This document shows, piece after piece, positions 7,733 to 15,577 of a stretch of 64,000 nt of DNA; within the stretch, counting starts at the first letter, position 1, and each line of letters starts with the position of its first letter. The stretch covers positions 9,486,001-9,550,000 of the forward strand of contig NZ_CP034550.1 of NCBI RefSeq assembly GCF_009498035.1, in the 5' to 3' direction. The notes beneath the pieces were generated by a model that had not been told where the DNA came from, did no database searches, and worked only from the letters and a program-made list of their open reading frames with translations. This DNA is from Saccharothrix syringae. Its GTDB lineage: Bacteria > Actinomycetota > Actinomycetes > Mycobacteriales > Pseudonocardiaceae. The translations under genes and the position numbers were made by a program.

Positions 7733-7915
7733 GACGGCGACCTCGCCAACGGCACCGAGATCGGCAACCAGGCCCTCGACGCCGTCCGCGAGGTCAACTC
7801 CACCCGCCTGCTCGACGCCCTTGAACCCCTCCAGACCGAGGCCGAGCGGCACCGGCACAACAGCGACGTCCGCCAACTCGCTCACGACGTGCGACAACTC
7901 CGCGCTATCGCCTGA
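7733..7915 (+). pseudogene. Remnant reading frame, C-terminal fragment
   Basis: A frame without a start reads GDLANGTEIGNQALDAVREV and ends DVRQLAHDVRQLRAIA before TGA 7915. Its composition and codon use look coding, while the frames around it do not. It may be the tail of a gene whose 5' part was lost when cassette 2 arrived. Family unknown. The remaining sequence up to 8349 shows no other gene; 7983-8000 repeats the motif TCAAAACTGAGGGTTCCT. Confidence 0.3.
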
Positions 7916-8348
7916 ACCAGCCGCGGACGCATCGTCACCGCATGGCCACGGTCACCGAGGTGGCGAAACCGGCCTCGGGAGACTCAAAACTGAGGGTTCC
8001 TATAGTTCTGTAGTTCCAGGGAAACATAGGAGTGGTCCCACTGGGTGGCCGCCGCCGAAGCAGCCGACGTCGGCCTCCTCGAAGACCACCTTGCGGAGAG
8101 GATTGAACGGACTCCTTCACGGGCAACATCCATGTCTGCCGGGCGACTCGCCGCCCGACCATGGCGCGCCTCATCGAGACCGCAGCACATGAGCCATGCT
8201 GCTGATCACGTAATCGGACTCAAGTCGACACCGCAGCGCATCCGCCAGCCGCCTCGCCTTGCACGACATCTGTCGTGATCGCTAAGCTGGACTTAGACGG
8301 TCACTGAGCTGCGCAAACTCCTCTGCGACGCGCCGCATCAGGCGACGA

Positions 8349-8395
8349 CCCCCACAGAATCCGCGATGAGCCGGTTGCGGGTGAGGTGTGTTGAC
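8349..8395 (-). repeat. Inverted-repeat copy B upstream of intact tnpA
   Basis: The reverse complement matches 5876-5921 at about 37 of 46 positions. TTGAC at its inner end could be a -35 element for the recombinase operon starting at 8461. With copy A it bounds the central 2.5-kb cargo of the element. Confidence 0.65.
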
Positions 8396-8460
8396 TGCAC
8401 TACGGAAGGTTGATCGCATGGTCTTTGATCTCCGCGAGCAGAAGGGTGCGGAGGTCCCAC

Positions 8461-9702
8461 TTGGGTGCGGAGCAGGTACGCGACGTCTCGCGGCTGGTTG
8501 TTCCAAGGGTCGGCAGGGTGATCGAGCGGCCGGGCGAGGTGCCCGGCTGGGAGTTGCAGGACGCGGTGGAGGAACCGGTCGCGCCGGTGCAGCAGTTCCT
8601 GTCCGACTTCGCCGCTCGCGACAGCAGTCCATCGAGCGTGCGGTCGTACGCGATGGCCCTGCTGCGCTGGTCTCGCATGTTGTGGACGTGGAACGTGGCT
8701 TGGGACCAGGCGACCTCGAACGAAGTTCGCGACTACGTGCTGTGGCTGCGGCAGGCGCGTAAGCACCGCCCAACCGAACCGACGACCCTCGTGCCGGGCT
8801 CGGTCAACACGAAGACCGGCAAGCGCTACCCCGGAGACGGCTACGCGCCCCGCACTATCAACCACAACCTGGCGGTGCTCTACGAGTTCTACGCATTTCA
8901 CCTGAATGAGGGACGCGGCCCGGTACGCAATCCGGTGCCGGAGCGGCGGGACCGGAACGCGGAGCGGTTCGCAGCACATCACAACCCACTTCAGGCGTTC
9001 CCGCAGGTGAGACGCGGTGCCTATCGACAGAAGGAGCCCAAGCGGACGCCTCGCTCGATCCCGGACGCGGCGGTGGACGATCTGTTCGCCGGGCTGAACA
9101 GCCATCGCGACCGGGCGATGATCGCCTTCTACCTGTCCAGCGGAGCCCGGCCCAGCGAGTTGATCACGATGACCAACGAGATGGTCGACCCTGGCAATCA
9201 GGCCATCGCGGTGATCAGGAAGGGCTCGCGCAGCCTCCAGTGGCTGCCTGCCAGCCCAGACGCGTTCGTCTGGTTGCGCCTGGCCCAGGCCCAGATGCCC
9301 GAGGAGCTGGCCGAGCCGCGGGCGATGACGTGGTGGACCCTGCGACGCCCCTACCGTCCGATGAACTACTTCGCTGTGCGAAGAGTCTTCCAGCGCGTGA
9401 ACCAGGTCGGTGGCACCAACTGGACCCTGCACGACCTGCGACACACCGCAGCCACCCGGATGGTCACCGATCCCTCGATGAGCCTGACGGACGTCCAGAC
9501 GATCCTCGGCCACGCCTGGGTGACCTCGACCCAGATCTACACCCAGCCGCGCCAGGAGGAGGTGTTCGCCCACGCCCAAGCCCACTTCAAGCGACTTCGC
9601 GAGAAGGAGAGCGACCCGGCTCCTCCGGTGGCGCACCTCCCGGCGACGGCGTCCCGTTACAACCCCGACGACTTGAACGAGCTGTTCGGAGATCTCCGGT
9701 GA
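8461..9702 (+). CDS. Tyrosine recombinase, TnpA-like (first of pair)
   Basis: A 413-aa site-specific recombinase. I chose TTG 8461 because GGAGG sits 6 nt before it and the N-terminus then aligns with the truncated paralogue; the frame is open to TTG 8410. The N-terminal SAM-like domain includes SPSSVRSYAMALLRW. The catalytic domain keeps Arg (SSGARPSEL), HDLRHT, GHAW and the nucleophile Tyr (STQIYTQPR). The stop overlaps the start of the second recombinase (GTGA). Order and sizes match the TnpA-TnpB arrangement of Tn554-type elements, in which both proteins act together in integration. Confidence 0.85.
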   Translation: MGAEQVRDVSRLVVPRVGRVIERPGEVPGWELQDAVEEPVAPVQQFLSDFAARDSSPSSVRSYAMALLRWSRMLWTWNVAWDQATSNEVRDYVLWLRQARKHRPTEPTTLVPGSVNTKTGKRYPGDGYAPRTINHNLAVLYEFYAFHLNEGRGPVRNPVPERRDRNAERFAAHHNPLQAFPQVRRGAYRQKEPKRTPRSIPDAAVDDLFAGLNSHRDRAMIAFYLSSGARPSELITMTNEMVDPGNQAIAVIRKGSRSLQWLPASPDAFVWLRLAQAQMPEELAEPRAMTWWTLRRPYRPMNYFAVRRVFQRVNQVGGTNWTLHDLRHTAATRMVTDPSMSLTDVQTILGHAWVTSTQIYTQPRQEEVFAHAQAHFKRLREKESDPAPPVAHLPATASRYNPDDLNELFGDLR

Positions 9703-12056
9703 GCACCACACACGCAGACGGCGCAACGAGGCAGGCCAGCACGGAGAAGTCTGCGCCCCCGCCGACATCTCCGCCGCGCCCGACGAGCTGGCCAGGCACT
9801 CGCCTGCTCGCCGCCACAATCATCAGCCGCGGGCACGCCCTGCCGACTGCCGGCCTCTCCTCGGGAGAAGCCCTGTTCAGCCTGAAACGCGTCCTGGCTG
9901 CGCTGGAGAAGTTCCCGGGACAGACCTGGCAGGAACGCTGGCTGGCATCGGGCTGCGACACGCCCGATGCGGACTGGATGGACCCGCTGACCAAGGACTG
10001 GGGTGGGATAAGCGCAGCTCAGGCCCGTCAGTATGCGATCAGTGGCCTGACCGTGCTGCTCTGCCTGGACGTGATCCGGCCGAGCTACGACTGGCTGCAC
10101 ACGGCCAAGCTGGTCCGGGCGAACCGTCTGATCCGTGAACTGCGCGATCCCGGCTTCGAGAAGCAGCTCACCGACTACGCCCACGACCACGAGATCTCGG
10201 CGCCGCAGGCGATGAAGGTCCTGGTGATCCTCAGCAAGGTCATGATGCACACCGGTCGCTCGATCATGGAGATAACCCCTGACGACCTGGTCGAATACCA
10301 GCACGCGACGATGGCGCTGCGCGGCAAGGGCGACGGCGTCGACTCCGCCTGGGAGGTGCTGATCCGCCTGGGGGGCTTCCCCAAGGACACACTGCCGTTC
10401 CGCCAGGCGACCCACCGCGGTCAGCGCACGACCACGGAGTTGATCGACTACTACGACCTCAAGTGCCAGCCGGTCCGTGACCTGCTGATCCGCTACCTCG
10501 ACGAACGCGCCCCCACTCTCGACTACAGCACGCTTCGCCAACTGGCCTACAAGCTGGCCTACGCGTTCTGGCAGGACCTGGAGGACCACCATCCGGGCAT
10601 CTCCAGCCTCGACCTGCCCGCCGAGGTCGCCACCGCCTGGAAGAAGCGCGTGACGAGCATCCGGACCGATCCCTGGCCGATCTTGATGACCATCCGCGCG
10701 TTCTACCTCGACATCGCCCACTGGGCGACCTACGACGCGTACTGGGCACCCTGGGCGAGCCGTTGCCCCGTGAGCGCAGCCGACACCAAGGGCCAGGGGA
10801 AGCACAAGAAGAAGGTCCGCGCCAAGTATCACCAGCGCACACGGTCGCTCACACCGCATCTACCCAGGTTGCTGCTCGGCGCGGACGAGCACCTTGCCTT
10901 CGAGTCCGAACGGCTCGCCCTCGCCCAGCAGACGCCACTCGGCGAGACCTTCAGCTTCCGCGGCCAGGACTACGAGCACACGCCGTTGAAGTCACTCCAG
11001 TACAGCAACAGCTACCTCGGCACGGGGCGCGTGTGGCTTCGCGACTTGAGCACCGGGGAACGCATCGACCAGACCCAGCAGGAGGACTTCGCGTTCTGGT
11101 CGTGGGCGGCGATCAACACGTTCTACTACACCGGGATGCGGCTGGAGGAGTTGTCCGAGCTGACCAGCACGGCCCTGTTCACCTACCGCCTCCCCGAGAC
11201 CGGCGAGGTCCTGCCGTTGTTGCAGGTCGTTCCTTCCAAGACGGACGCCGAGCGCATCCTGATGGTGCCCCCGGAGCTGGCGCACGTCTTGGCGCGCGTC
11301 AAGCATCGGGTACGCGCCGACAGTCCCGCGGTGCCGCTCGTGGTCCGCTTCGACTACCACGAGAAGAAGACGTCCGCGCCGTTGCCGTTCCTGTTTCAGC
11401 GCCGGTACGGCGTCCGACGACGAGTCATCTCCGCGTACTCGTTCGCGGGCATGATCACGCGCACGATCGCCCGAGCGGGGATCGTTGACGCGAACGGCGA
11501 GCCGATCCACGTCACCCCGCATGACTTCCGAAGGATGTTCGCAACCGAGGCCGTCTCAGGCGGTCTGCCCATCCACATCGTCGCCAAGCTGCTGGGGCAC
11601 GAGTCCCTTGCCACCACAGAGGGCTACGCGGCCGTCTATCCCGAGGACGTCGTCCGCCACTACCGCAGCTTCATCACCCGACGCCGTGCCCAGCGCCCGA
11701 GCGAGGAGTACCGCGACCCCACCGACACCGAGTGGGAGGAGTTCCACCAGCACTTCCGCAAGCGCAAGGTCGAACTCGGCAACTGTGGCCGCGGCTACGG
11801 CACCCCCTGCCAGCACGAGCACGCTTGCATCCGGTGCCCGATGCTTCGTCCGGACGCCAGTCAGCGCGCCCGCCTCGAAGAGATCGTCGTCAACCTCCAG
11901 GAACGCCTCGTCGAAGCCCGGGAACGCGGCTGGTTCGGCGAAGTCGAAGGCATCGAGGTCAGCATCTCCGCAGCTCAGGACAAGCTCGCTCAGATGACCC
12001 GACAGGTCAACCTGGGGCTGCCCGGCATCCGGTTCGGACAGCCCGAAACGACGTGA
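9699..12056 (+). CDS. Large tyrosine recombinase, TnpB-like (second of pair)
   Basis: A 785-aa protein from GTG 9699, overlapping tnpA by 4 bp. A long N-terminal region of about 450 residues precedes the catalytic domain: Arg in YYTGMRLEELSEL, HDFRR in HVTPHDFRRMF, LGHES and Tyr in TTEGYAAVYPE. A Cys/His cluster follows (CGRGYGTPCQHEHACIRC), typical of the zinc-binding tails of TnpB-like recombinases. The stop lies about 48 bp from the dprA junction, so this gene marks the right end of the element. No tnpC homologue is seen. Confidence 0.85.
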   Translation: MSTTHADGATRQASTEKSAPPPTSPPRPTSWPGTRLLAATIISRGHALPTAGLSSGEALFSLKRVLAALEKFPGQTWQERWLASGCDTPDADWMDPLTKDWGGISAAQARQYAISGLTVLLCLDVIRPSYDWLHTAKLVRANRLIRELRDPGFEKQLTDYAHDHEISAPQAMKVLVILSKVMMHTGRSIMEITPDDLVEYQHATMALRGKGDGVDSAWEVLIRLGGFPKDTLPFRQATHRGQRTTTELIDYYDLKCQPVRDLLIRYLDERAPTLDYSTLRQLAYKLAYAFWQDLEDHHPGISSLDLPAEVATAWKKRVTSIRTDPWPILMTIRAFYLDIAHWATYDAYWAPWASRCPVSAADTKGQGKHKKKVRAKYHQRTRSLTPHLPRLLLGADEHLAFESERLALAQQTPLGETFSFRGQDYEHTPLKSLQYSNSYLGTGRVWLRDLSTGERIDQTQQEDFAFWSWAAINTFYYTGMRLEELSELTSTALFTYRLPETGEVLPLLQVVPSKTDAERILMVPPELAHVLARVKHRVRADSPAVPLVVRFDYHEKKTSAPLPFLFQRRYGVRRRVISAYSFAGMITRTIARAGIVDANGEPIHVTPHDFRRMFATEAVSGGLPIHIVAKLLGHESLATTEGYAAVYPEDVVRHYRSFITRRRAQRPSEEYRDPTDTEWEEFHQHFRKRKVELGNCGRGYGTPCQHEHACIRCPMLRPDASQRARLEEIVVNLQERLVEARERGWFGEVEGIEVSISAAQDKLAQMTRQVNLGLPGIRFGQPETT

Positions 12057-12772
12057 ATCGACGTCATGTTTCCGGGTGCTCCGGCCGCCTTGGTGGTGCA
12101 GAGAAGGAACCGGTGGCGGGCGGGCGTGTGGTTCGGCGGGTACTCGCTCACCACCAGCCCCTGCGCGGCGATGCGCTCGATCAACGCCCGGTGCCCGGCG
12201 GGGTAGGCGACGTCCACCCCGCAGGCCAGCACCGCGATGGTGGGGCCGTCCGCGCCGAGCGCGCCCCGGTGCGCCGCGCCGTCGATGCCGTAGGCCGCGC
12301 CGGAGACCACGGTGACCCCGGCCCCGGCGAGCCCGAACCCCAGCTCGCCGGCCACGTGCTGCCCGTACCCGGAAGCCGCCCGACTGCCCACCACCGCGAC
12401 GGCCCGCTGGGTCGACTCGGTCAGGTCGTGGTCGCCGCGCACCCAGAGCGCCAGGGGTTCCAGGCCGCAGCGCAACCCGTTCGCGGCGGCGATGGCCAAC
12501 GCGTTGAAGGGCCACCTCGGCCACTCGTCGTCCTCGGGGACCACCAGGCGCCCGCCCGCCTCGGTGACGAGTTCGAGGTCCTGCTCGGCCCGGTCCTCGG
12601 CGCGGCGGGCGGAGGTCTGGCTGTCGACGGCCGGGGGCACCTCGCCCGCCCTGACCCGCGCCGCCGCCTGGACGGGGCCGACCTCGGCGACGAAGGCGGC
12701 CAGGGCGTTGGCCGGTGGTTCGGCTACCCGGGAGAGGTAGGCACGGGCCAGTCGGAGTTCGTCACTGGTCAT
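11990..12772 (-). pseudogene. dprA: DprA (DNA processing protein), truncated by element insertion
   Basis: DprA loads RecA on incoming single-stranded DNA during transformation. The frame starts at ATG 12772 and is normal for 224 residues, including VAVVGSRAASGYG, VSGAAYGIDGAAH and SEYPPNHTPARHRFL. It then runs 36 residues into foreign sequence that overlaps the tnpB 3' end antisense. A normal DprA continues RNR-V-I-A-A-L and has a C-terminal winged helix; both are missing, and no 3' half is found elsewhere in the window. It follows comM in the usual yraN-comM-dprA order. The product is probably non-functional. Confidence 0.85.
12104..12115 (-). other. Right junction core in dprA (att-like)
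   Basis: The reverse complement is CACCGGTTCCTT, the last dprA-encoded bases before the reading frame enters element sequence. It pairs with 3955-3966. Confidence 0.5.
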
Positions 12773-12810
12773 CGCCGGCTCGCGCGGGAGAGGTGGAGGG
12801 AGCCGGAGGG

Positions 12811-12903
12811 CCGGAGGGGAGGTAGGTGGAGGGGAGGTAGGTGGACAGGGCGGTGAGCCGGGTTGCGGATCGAATGGTGGAGTGATGAGTGGTGGAGTGA
12901 TGA
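12811..12903. repeat. Short tandem repeats between comM and dprA
   Basis: GGAGGGGAGGTAGGT occurs twice in tandem (12811-12825, 12826-12840), and GGTGGAGTGATGAGT occurs twice in tandem (12874-12888, 12889-12903). The whole 171-bp spacer is purine-rich on the plus strand and separates dprA from comM, which usually adjoin or overlap. Confidence 0.7.
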
Positions 12904-12943
12904 GTGGTGAGGTGGGTTGGGCGAGGTGCTCGGGTTGAGTGGG

Positions 12944-14452
12944 TCATGACTTCCTGCGCTCCCTGAACTCCAGGGCGGCTGCCACGTGGTCGGCGGTCGG
13001 CTGGGCCTGCTCCGCCAGGTCGGCCAAGGTCCAGGCCACGCGCAGGCAGCGGTCGGCGCCTCGGCCGGTCAGGGCGCCCCTGGACAGGGCCCGGTCGAGG
13101 ATGGCGGTCGTGGGGCGGGGCAGGGCGAACTCGCGGCGGAGGGCCGGGCCCGGGACCTCCGCGTTCGTCAGCCAGCCGTGGGCCGACCAGCGTTCGGCGG
13201 CTCGGGTGCGGGCCTTGTGGACGCGTTCGCGCACCGCGGCCGTGGGTTCCGGTGGGACGTCCACGCTGTTCATGGCGGTCAGGGGGCGCATGGCCACGCG
13301 GAGGTCCACCCGGTCCAGCAGCGGGCCGGAGAGCTTGGCCTGGTAGCGCCGTCTCGCCGCGGGGGCGCAGACGCAGTCGATCTCCTTCGGCGGGGCGCAC
13401 GGGCAGGGGTTGGTGGCCAGGACGAGCTGGAAGCGCGCGGGGTACCGGGCCATGCCGTCCCGCCTGGCCAGGCGGACCTCGCCGTCCTCCAGGACGGTGC
13501 GCAGGGACTCCAGCTTCCCGGCGCCGAACTCGCACGCCTCGTCCAGGAACAGCACGCCCCGGTGCGCCCGGCTCACCGCGCCGGGCTTGGCCAGGCCCGC
13601 CCCTCCGCCGACCAGGGCCACCGGTGAGGTCGAGTGGTGCGGGGAGACGAACGGGGGTGTCGCGACCAGCGGGGTCTCCGGGCTGAGCAGGCCGGCGATC
13701 GAGTGGATCGCGGTCACGCCCAGGGCCTCCTCCGGCGACAGCGGTGGCAGGAGGCCCGCCAGGCGCTGCGCCAGCATGGTCTTGCCGGTGCCCGGTGGAC
13801 CGGTGAGCAGGACGTGGTGGCCGCCTGCCGCCGCCACCTCCAGGGCCCACCTCGCCTCCGGCTGGCCCAGGACGTCCGCCAGGTCCGGGCCCGGTGGGGG
13901 TGGGGCCACCTCCGGCGGCGCGGCCTCGGGGAGGGTGCCGTCGTCGGTCAGCCAGGCCAGGACCTCGGCCAGGGTCGTCGCGCCGTGCACGGCCAGGCCC
14001 TCGACCAGCGCCGCCTCCGGCAGGCACGGCGCCGGGACGACGGCCCTGGTCAACCTGGCCCGGCGGGCCGCCAGCAGGGCCGGGAGCACGCCGCGCACGG
14101 GGCGCACGCGGCCGTCCAGGGCCAGTTCGCCCAGGAGCACCGTGCCGGTCAGGCGGTCGGCCGGGATGGCCTTCGCCGCCGCCAGGACCACGCAGGCGAT
14201 GGCCAGGTCGTAGCCCGAGCCGTTCTTCGGCAGGGTGGCCGGGGACAGGCCCAGGGTCACCCGCTGGGTCGGCCAGTCGTGGCCGCTGTTGCGGACGGCC
14301 GCCCTGACCCGGTCCTTGGACTCGTGCAGGGCCGCGTCCGGCAGGCCCAGCAGCTGGGTCCGGACGGTGCCCACGCCCACGTCGGCCTCGATCTCGACGG
14401 GCACGCCGTCCACGCCGAACAGGGCCACCGACCACGTTCGCGCGAGCGCCAT
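12944..14452 (-). CDS. comM: ComM/YifB family Mg-chelatase-like AAA+ ATPase
   Basis: A 502-aa protein; the ATG at 14452 shares its A with the yraN stop (TGATG). An N-terminal LonC-like domain (DVGVGTVRTQLLGLPDAALH, GYDLAIA) is followed by AAA+ Walker A GPPGTGKTMLAQRLAG (near residue 205), Walker B GVLFLDE, and FQLVLATNPCPC with the conserved Cys pairs. A C-terminal Mg-chelatase domain ends the protein. ComM is a helicase that promotes branch migration of incoming DNA. It is co-transcribed with yraN and dprA. Confidence 0.92.
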   Translation of the reverse strand: MALARTWSVALFGVDGVPVEIEADVGVGTVRTQLLGLPDAALHESKDRVRAAVRNSGHDWPTQRVTLGLSPATLPKNGSGYDLAIACVVLAAAKAIPADRLTGTVLLGELALDGRVRPVRGVLPALLAARRARLTRAVVPAPCLPEAALVEGLAVHGATTLAEVLAWLTDDGTLPEAAPPEVAPPPPGPDLADVLGQPEARWALEVAAAGGHHVLLTGPPGTGKTMLAQRLAGLLPPLSPEEALGVTAIHSIAGLLSPETPLVATPPFVSPHHSTSPVALVGGGAGLAKPGAVSRAHRGVLFLDEACEFGAGKLESLRTVLEDGEVRLARRDGMARYPARFQLVLATNPCPCAPPKEIDCVCAPAARRRYQAKLSGPLLDRVDLRVAMRPLTAMNSVDVPPEPTAAVRERVHKARTRAAERWSAHGWLTNAEVPGPALRREFALPRPTTAILDRALSRGALTGRGADRCLRVAWTLADLAEQAQPTADHVAAALEFRERRKS

Positions 14453-14805
14453 CACACACCCCGCAGGTGGTGCAGGCGGACGCGCCCGGCGGGCGGCCAC
14501 TCGACGGACACGACGTCGTAGCGGACCTCCACGCCGCCGACCCGGTGCGCGGTCAGCCACTGCTGGGCCGACCGGCGGACGCGGGCCAGCTTGGCCTCGG
14601 TCACCGCTTCCAGGGGCGCGCCGCGGGACGTGCCGGAGCGGCACTTGACCTCCACGACGACCAGGCGCCTGCCGTCGGTGGCGACGATGTCCAGCTCGCC
14701 CCCGGGGCAGCGCCAGTTGCGCGCCAGGACCGACAGGCCCTGCTGCTCCAGGTAGCGGCAGGCCGCTTCCTCACCGCGTCTGCCCAGCTCGATGGCCGTT
14801 CCCAT
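14452..14805 (-). CDS. yraN: YraN/UPF0102 family nuclease-like protein
   Basis: A 117-aa protein from ATG 14805 with GGGAGGA upstream. It has the typical GRRGEEAACRYLEQQGL start and the endonuclease-like core GELDIVATDGRRLVVVEVK (residues 36-54), matching D-ExK. Length is normal for UPF0102. It is the first gene of the yraN-comM-dprA unit and overlaps comM by one base. The exact substrate is unknown. Confidence 0.9.
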   Translation of the reverse strand: MGTAIELGRRGEEAACRYLEQQGLSVLARNWRCPGGELDIVATDGRRLVVVEVKCRSGTSRGAPLEAVTEAKLARVRRSAQQWLTAHRVGGVEVRYDVVSVEWPPAGRVRLHHLRGV

Positions 14806-14945
14806 GACTTCCTCCCGGTGTGGGTCGTTGTGATCGACCTTGCCGGGAGGGGCGGGGGTGGGCCATGGCGAAATCGCCGGCTGTGGACAACTCCGGAGCG
14901 GGTTGATGGATAAACCCGGATTGTCGGGGGTGCGTGGTAATGGGC

Positions 14946-15049
14946 GCGAACGCCGCAACGGGCCCGAAGGCCACAACGGGTCAGAACACCGCAACAGGTC
15001 AGAACACCGCGACGGGTCAGAACACCGCAACAGGCCCGAACGCCGCGAA
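14946..15049. repeat. 18-bp tandem repeat array
   Basis: About six imperfect copies of an 18-bp unit (consensus CAACGGGTCAGAACACCG) lie between yraN and DUF2469. One plus-strand frame reads a repeated TGQNTA, but it has no ribosome binding site and runs into the downstream gene antisense, so I do not call a gene. The array touches the terminator at 15050. Confidence 0.75.
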
Positions 15050-15071
15050 GGGCCCACCGAAAGGTGGGCCC
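15050..15071. terminator. Hairpin ending the rpsP-to-DUF2469 transcript
   Basis: GGGCCCACC (15050-15058) pairs with GGTGGGCCC (15063-15071) around a GAAA tetraloop. Confidence 0.65.
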
Positions 15072-15088
15072 CGGCGACGTGGCGGATG

Positions 15089-15230
15089 TCAGGAGTTGAC
15101 CGAGCCGTCCCCTGGCGGACGGAGTTCCGGCTGGAAGCCGGACGAGCCGTTGTCCGGCGGCCAGGGTCCCGGCTCGGCCATCAGGAGTCGGACGAGCCGC
15201 TCCCCGGCAGCCGGGGTCCCGGCTCGCCCG
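15089..15230 (-). repeat. Degenerate tandem copies of the DUF2469 3' end
   Basis: Three copies of roughly 42-50 bp (15089-15130, 15131-15180, 15181-15230) follow the DUF2469 stop. Each resembles the last 50 bp of the gene (15231-15280), including TCAGGAGT at the stop and the CCGGAGTTCCGGCT segment. They look like successive duplications of the gene's tail. Confidence 0.75.
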
Positions 15231-15554
15231 TCAGGAGTTGAACGGGCCGTCCTCGGGCAGCCGGAGTTCCGGCTTGTCCAGCTCCTCGACGTTGACGTCC
15301 TTGAAGGTGATCACCCGGACGTTCTTCACGAACCGGGCGGGGCGGTACATGTCCCACACCCACGCGTCGGACATCCGCACCTCGAAGTAGACCTCGCCGT
15401 CCGCGTTGCGGACCTGCACGTCCACCGAGTTGGCCAGGTAGAACCGCCGCTCGGTCTCCACGACGAACGAGAACTGGCTGACGATGTCGCGGTACTCCTT
15501 GTACAGCGACAACTCCATCTCGGTCTCGTACTTCTCGAGATCCTCTGCACTCAT
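15231..15554 (-). CDS. DUF2469 family protein
   Basis: A 107-aa acidic protein conserved in Actinobacteria next to rnhB. It has the characteristic MSAEDLEKYETEMELSLYKE start, YRDIVSQFSFVVETERRFYL, and a YFEVRMSDAWVWDMYRP core. GGAGG precedes the ATG by about 5 nt. The function is unknown. It is the last gene of the lepB-rnhB operon and is followed by partial copies of its own 3' end. Confidence 0.92.
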   Translation of the reverse strand: MSAEDLEKYETEMELSLYKEYRDIVSQFSFVVETERRFYLANSVDVQVRNADGEVYFEVRMSDAWVWDMYRPARFVKNVRVITFKDVNVEELDKPELRLPEDGPFNS

Positions 15555-15577
15555 TACGCCTCCGCGCGGGTGCTCAT

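Noticed and set aside
7584..8192. 202-aa plus-strand ORF after cassette 2
   Set aside because: It begins in the hairpin, has shadow-like Arg/Pro/Ser composition and no ribosome binding site. A different frame at 7733-7915 looks more coding and is reported as a remnant.
9240..9698. Extension of tnpB upstream to 9240
   Set aside because: This would overlap tnpA by 460 bp in another frame and encode Pro/Arg-rich nonsense. GTG 9699, overlapping the tnpA stop, is the natural start.
11990..12100. 36-residue C-terminal tail of DprA as a genuine part of the protein
   Set aside because: It is antisense to the tnpB 3' end and element DNA, and does not resemble the RNR-containing continuation found in DprA proteins.
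14946..15049. 18-bp repeat array as a CRISPR
   Set aside because: Units are directly tandem with no spacers, and no cas genes are in the window.
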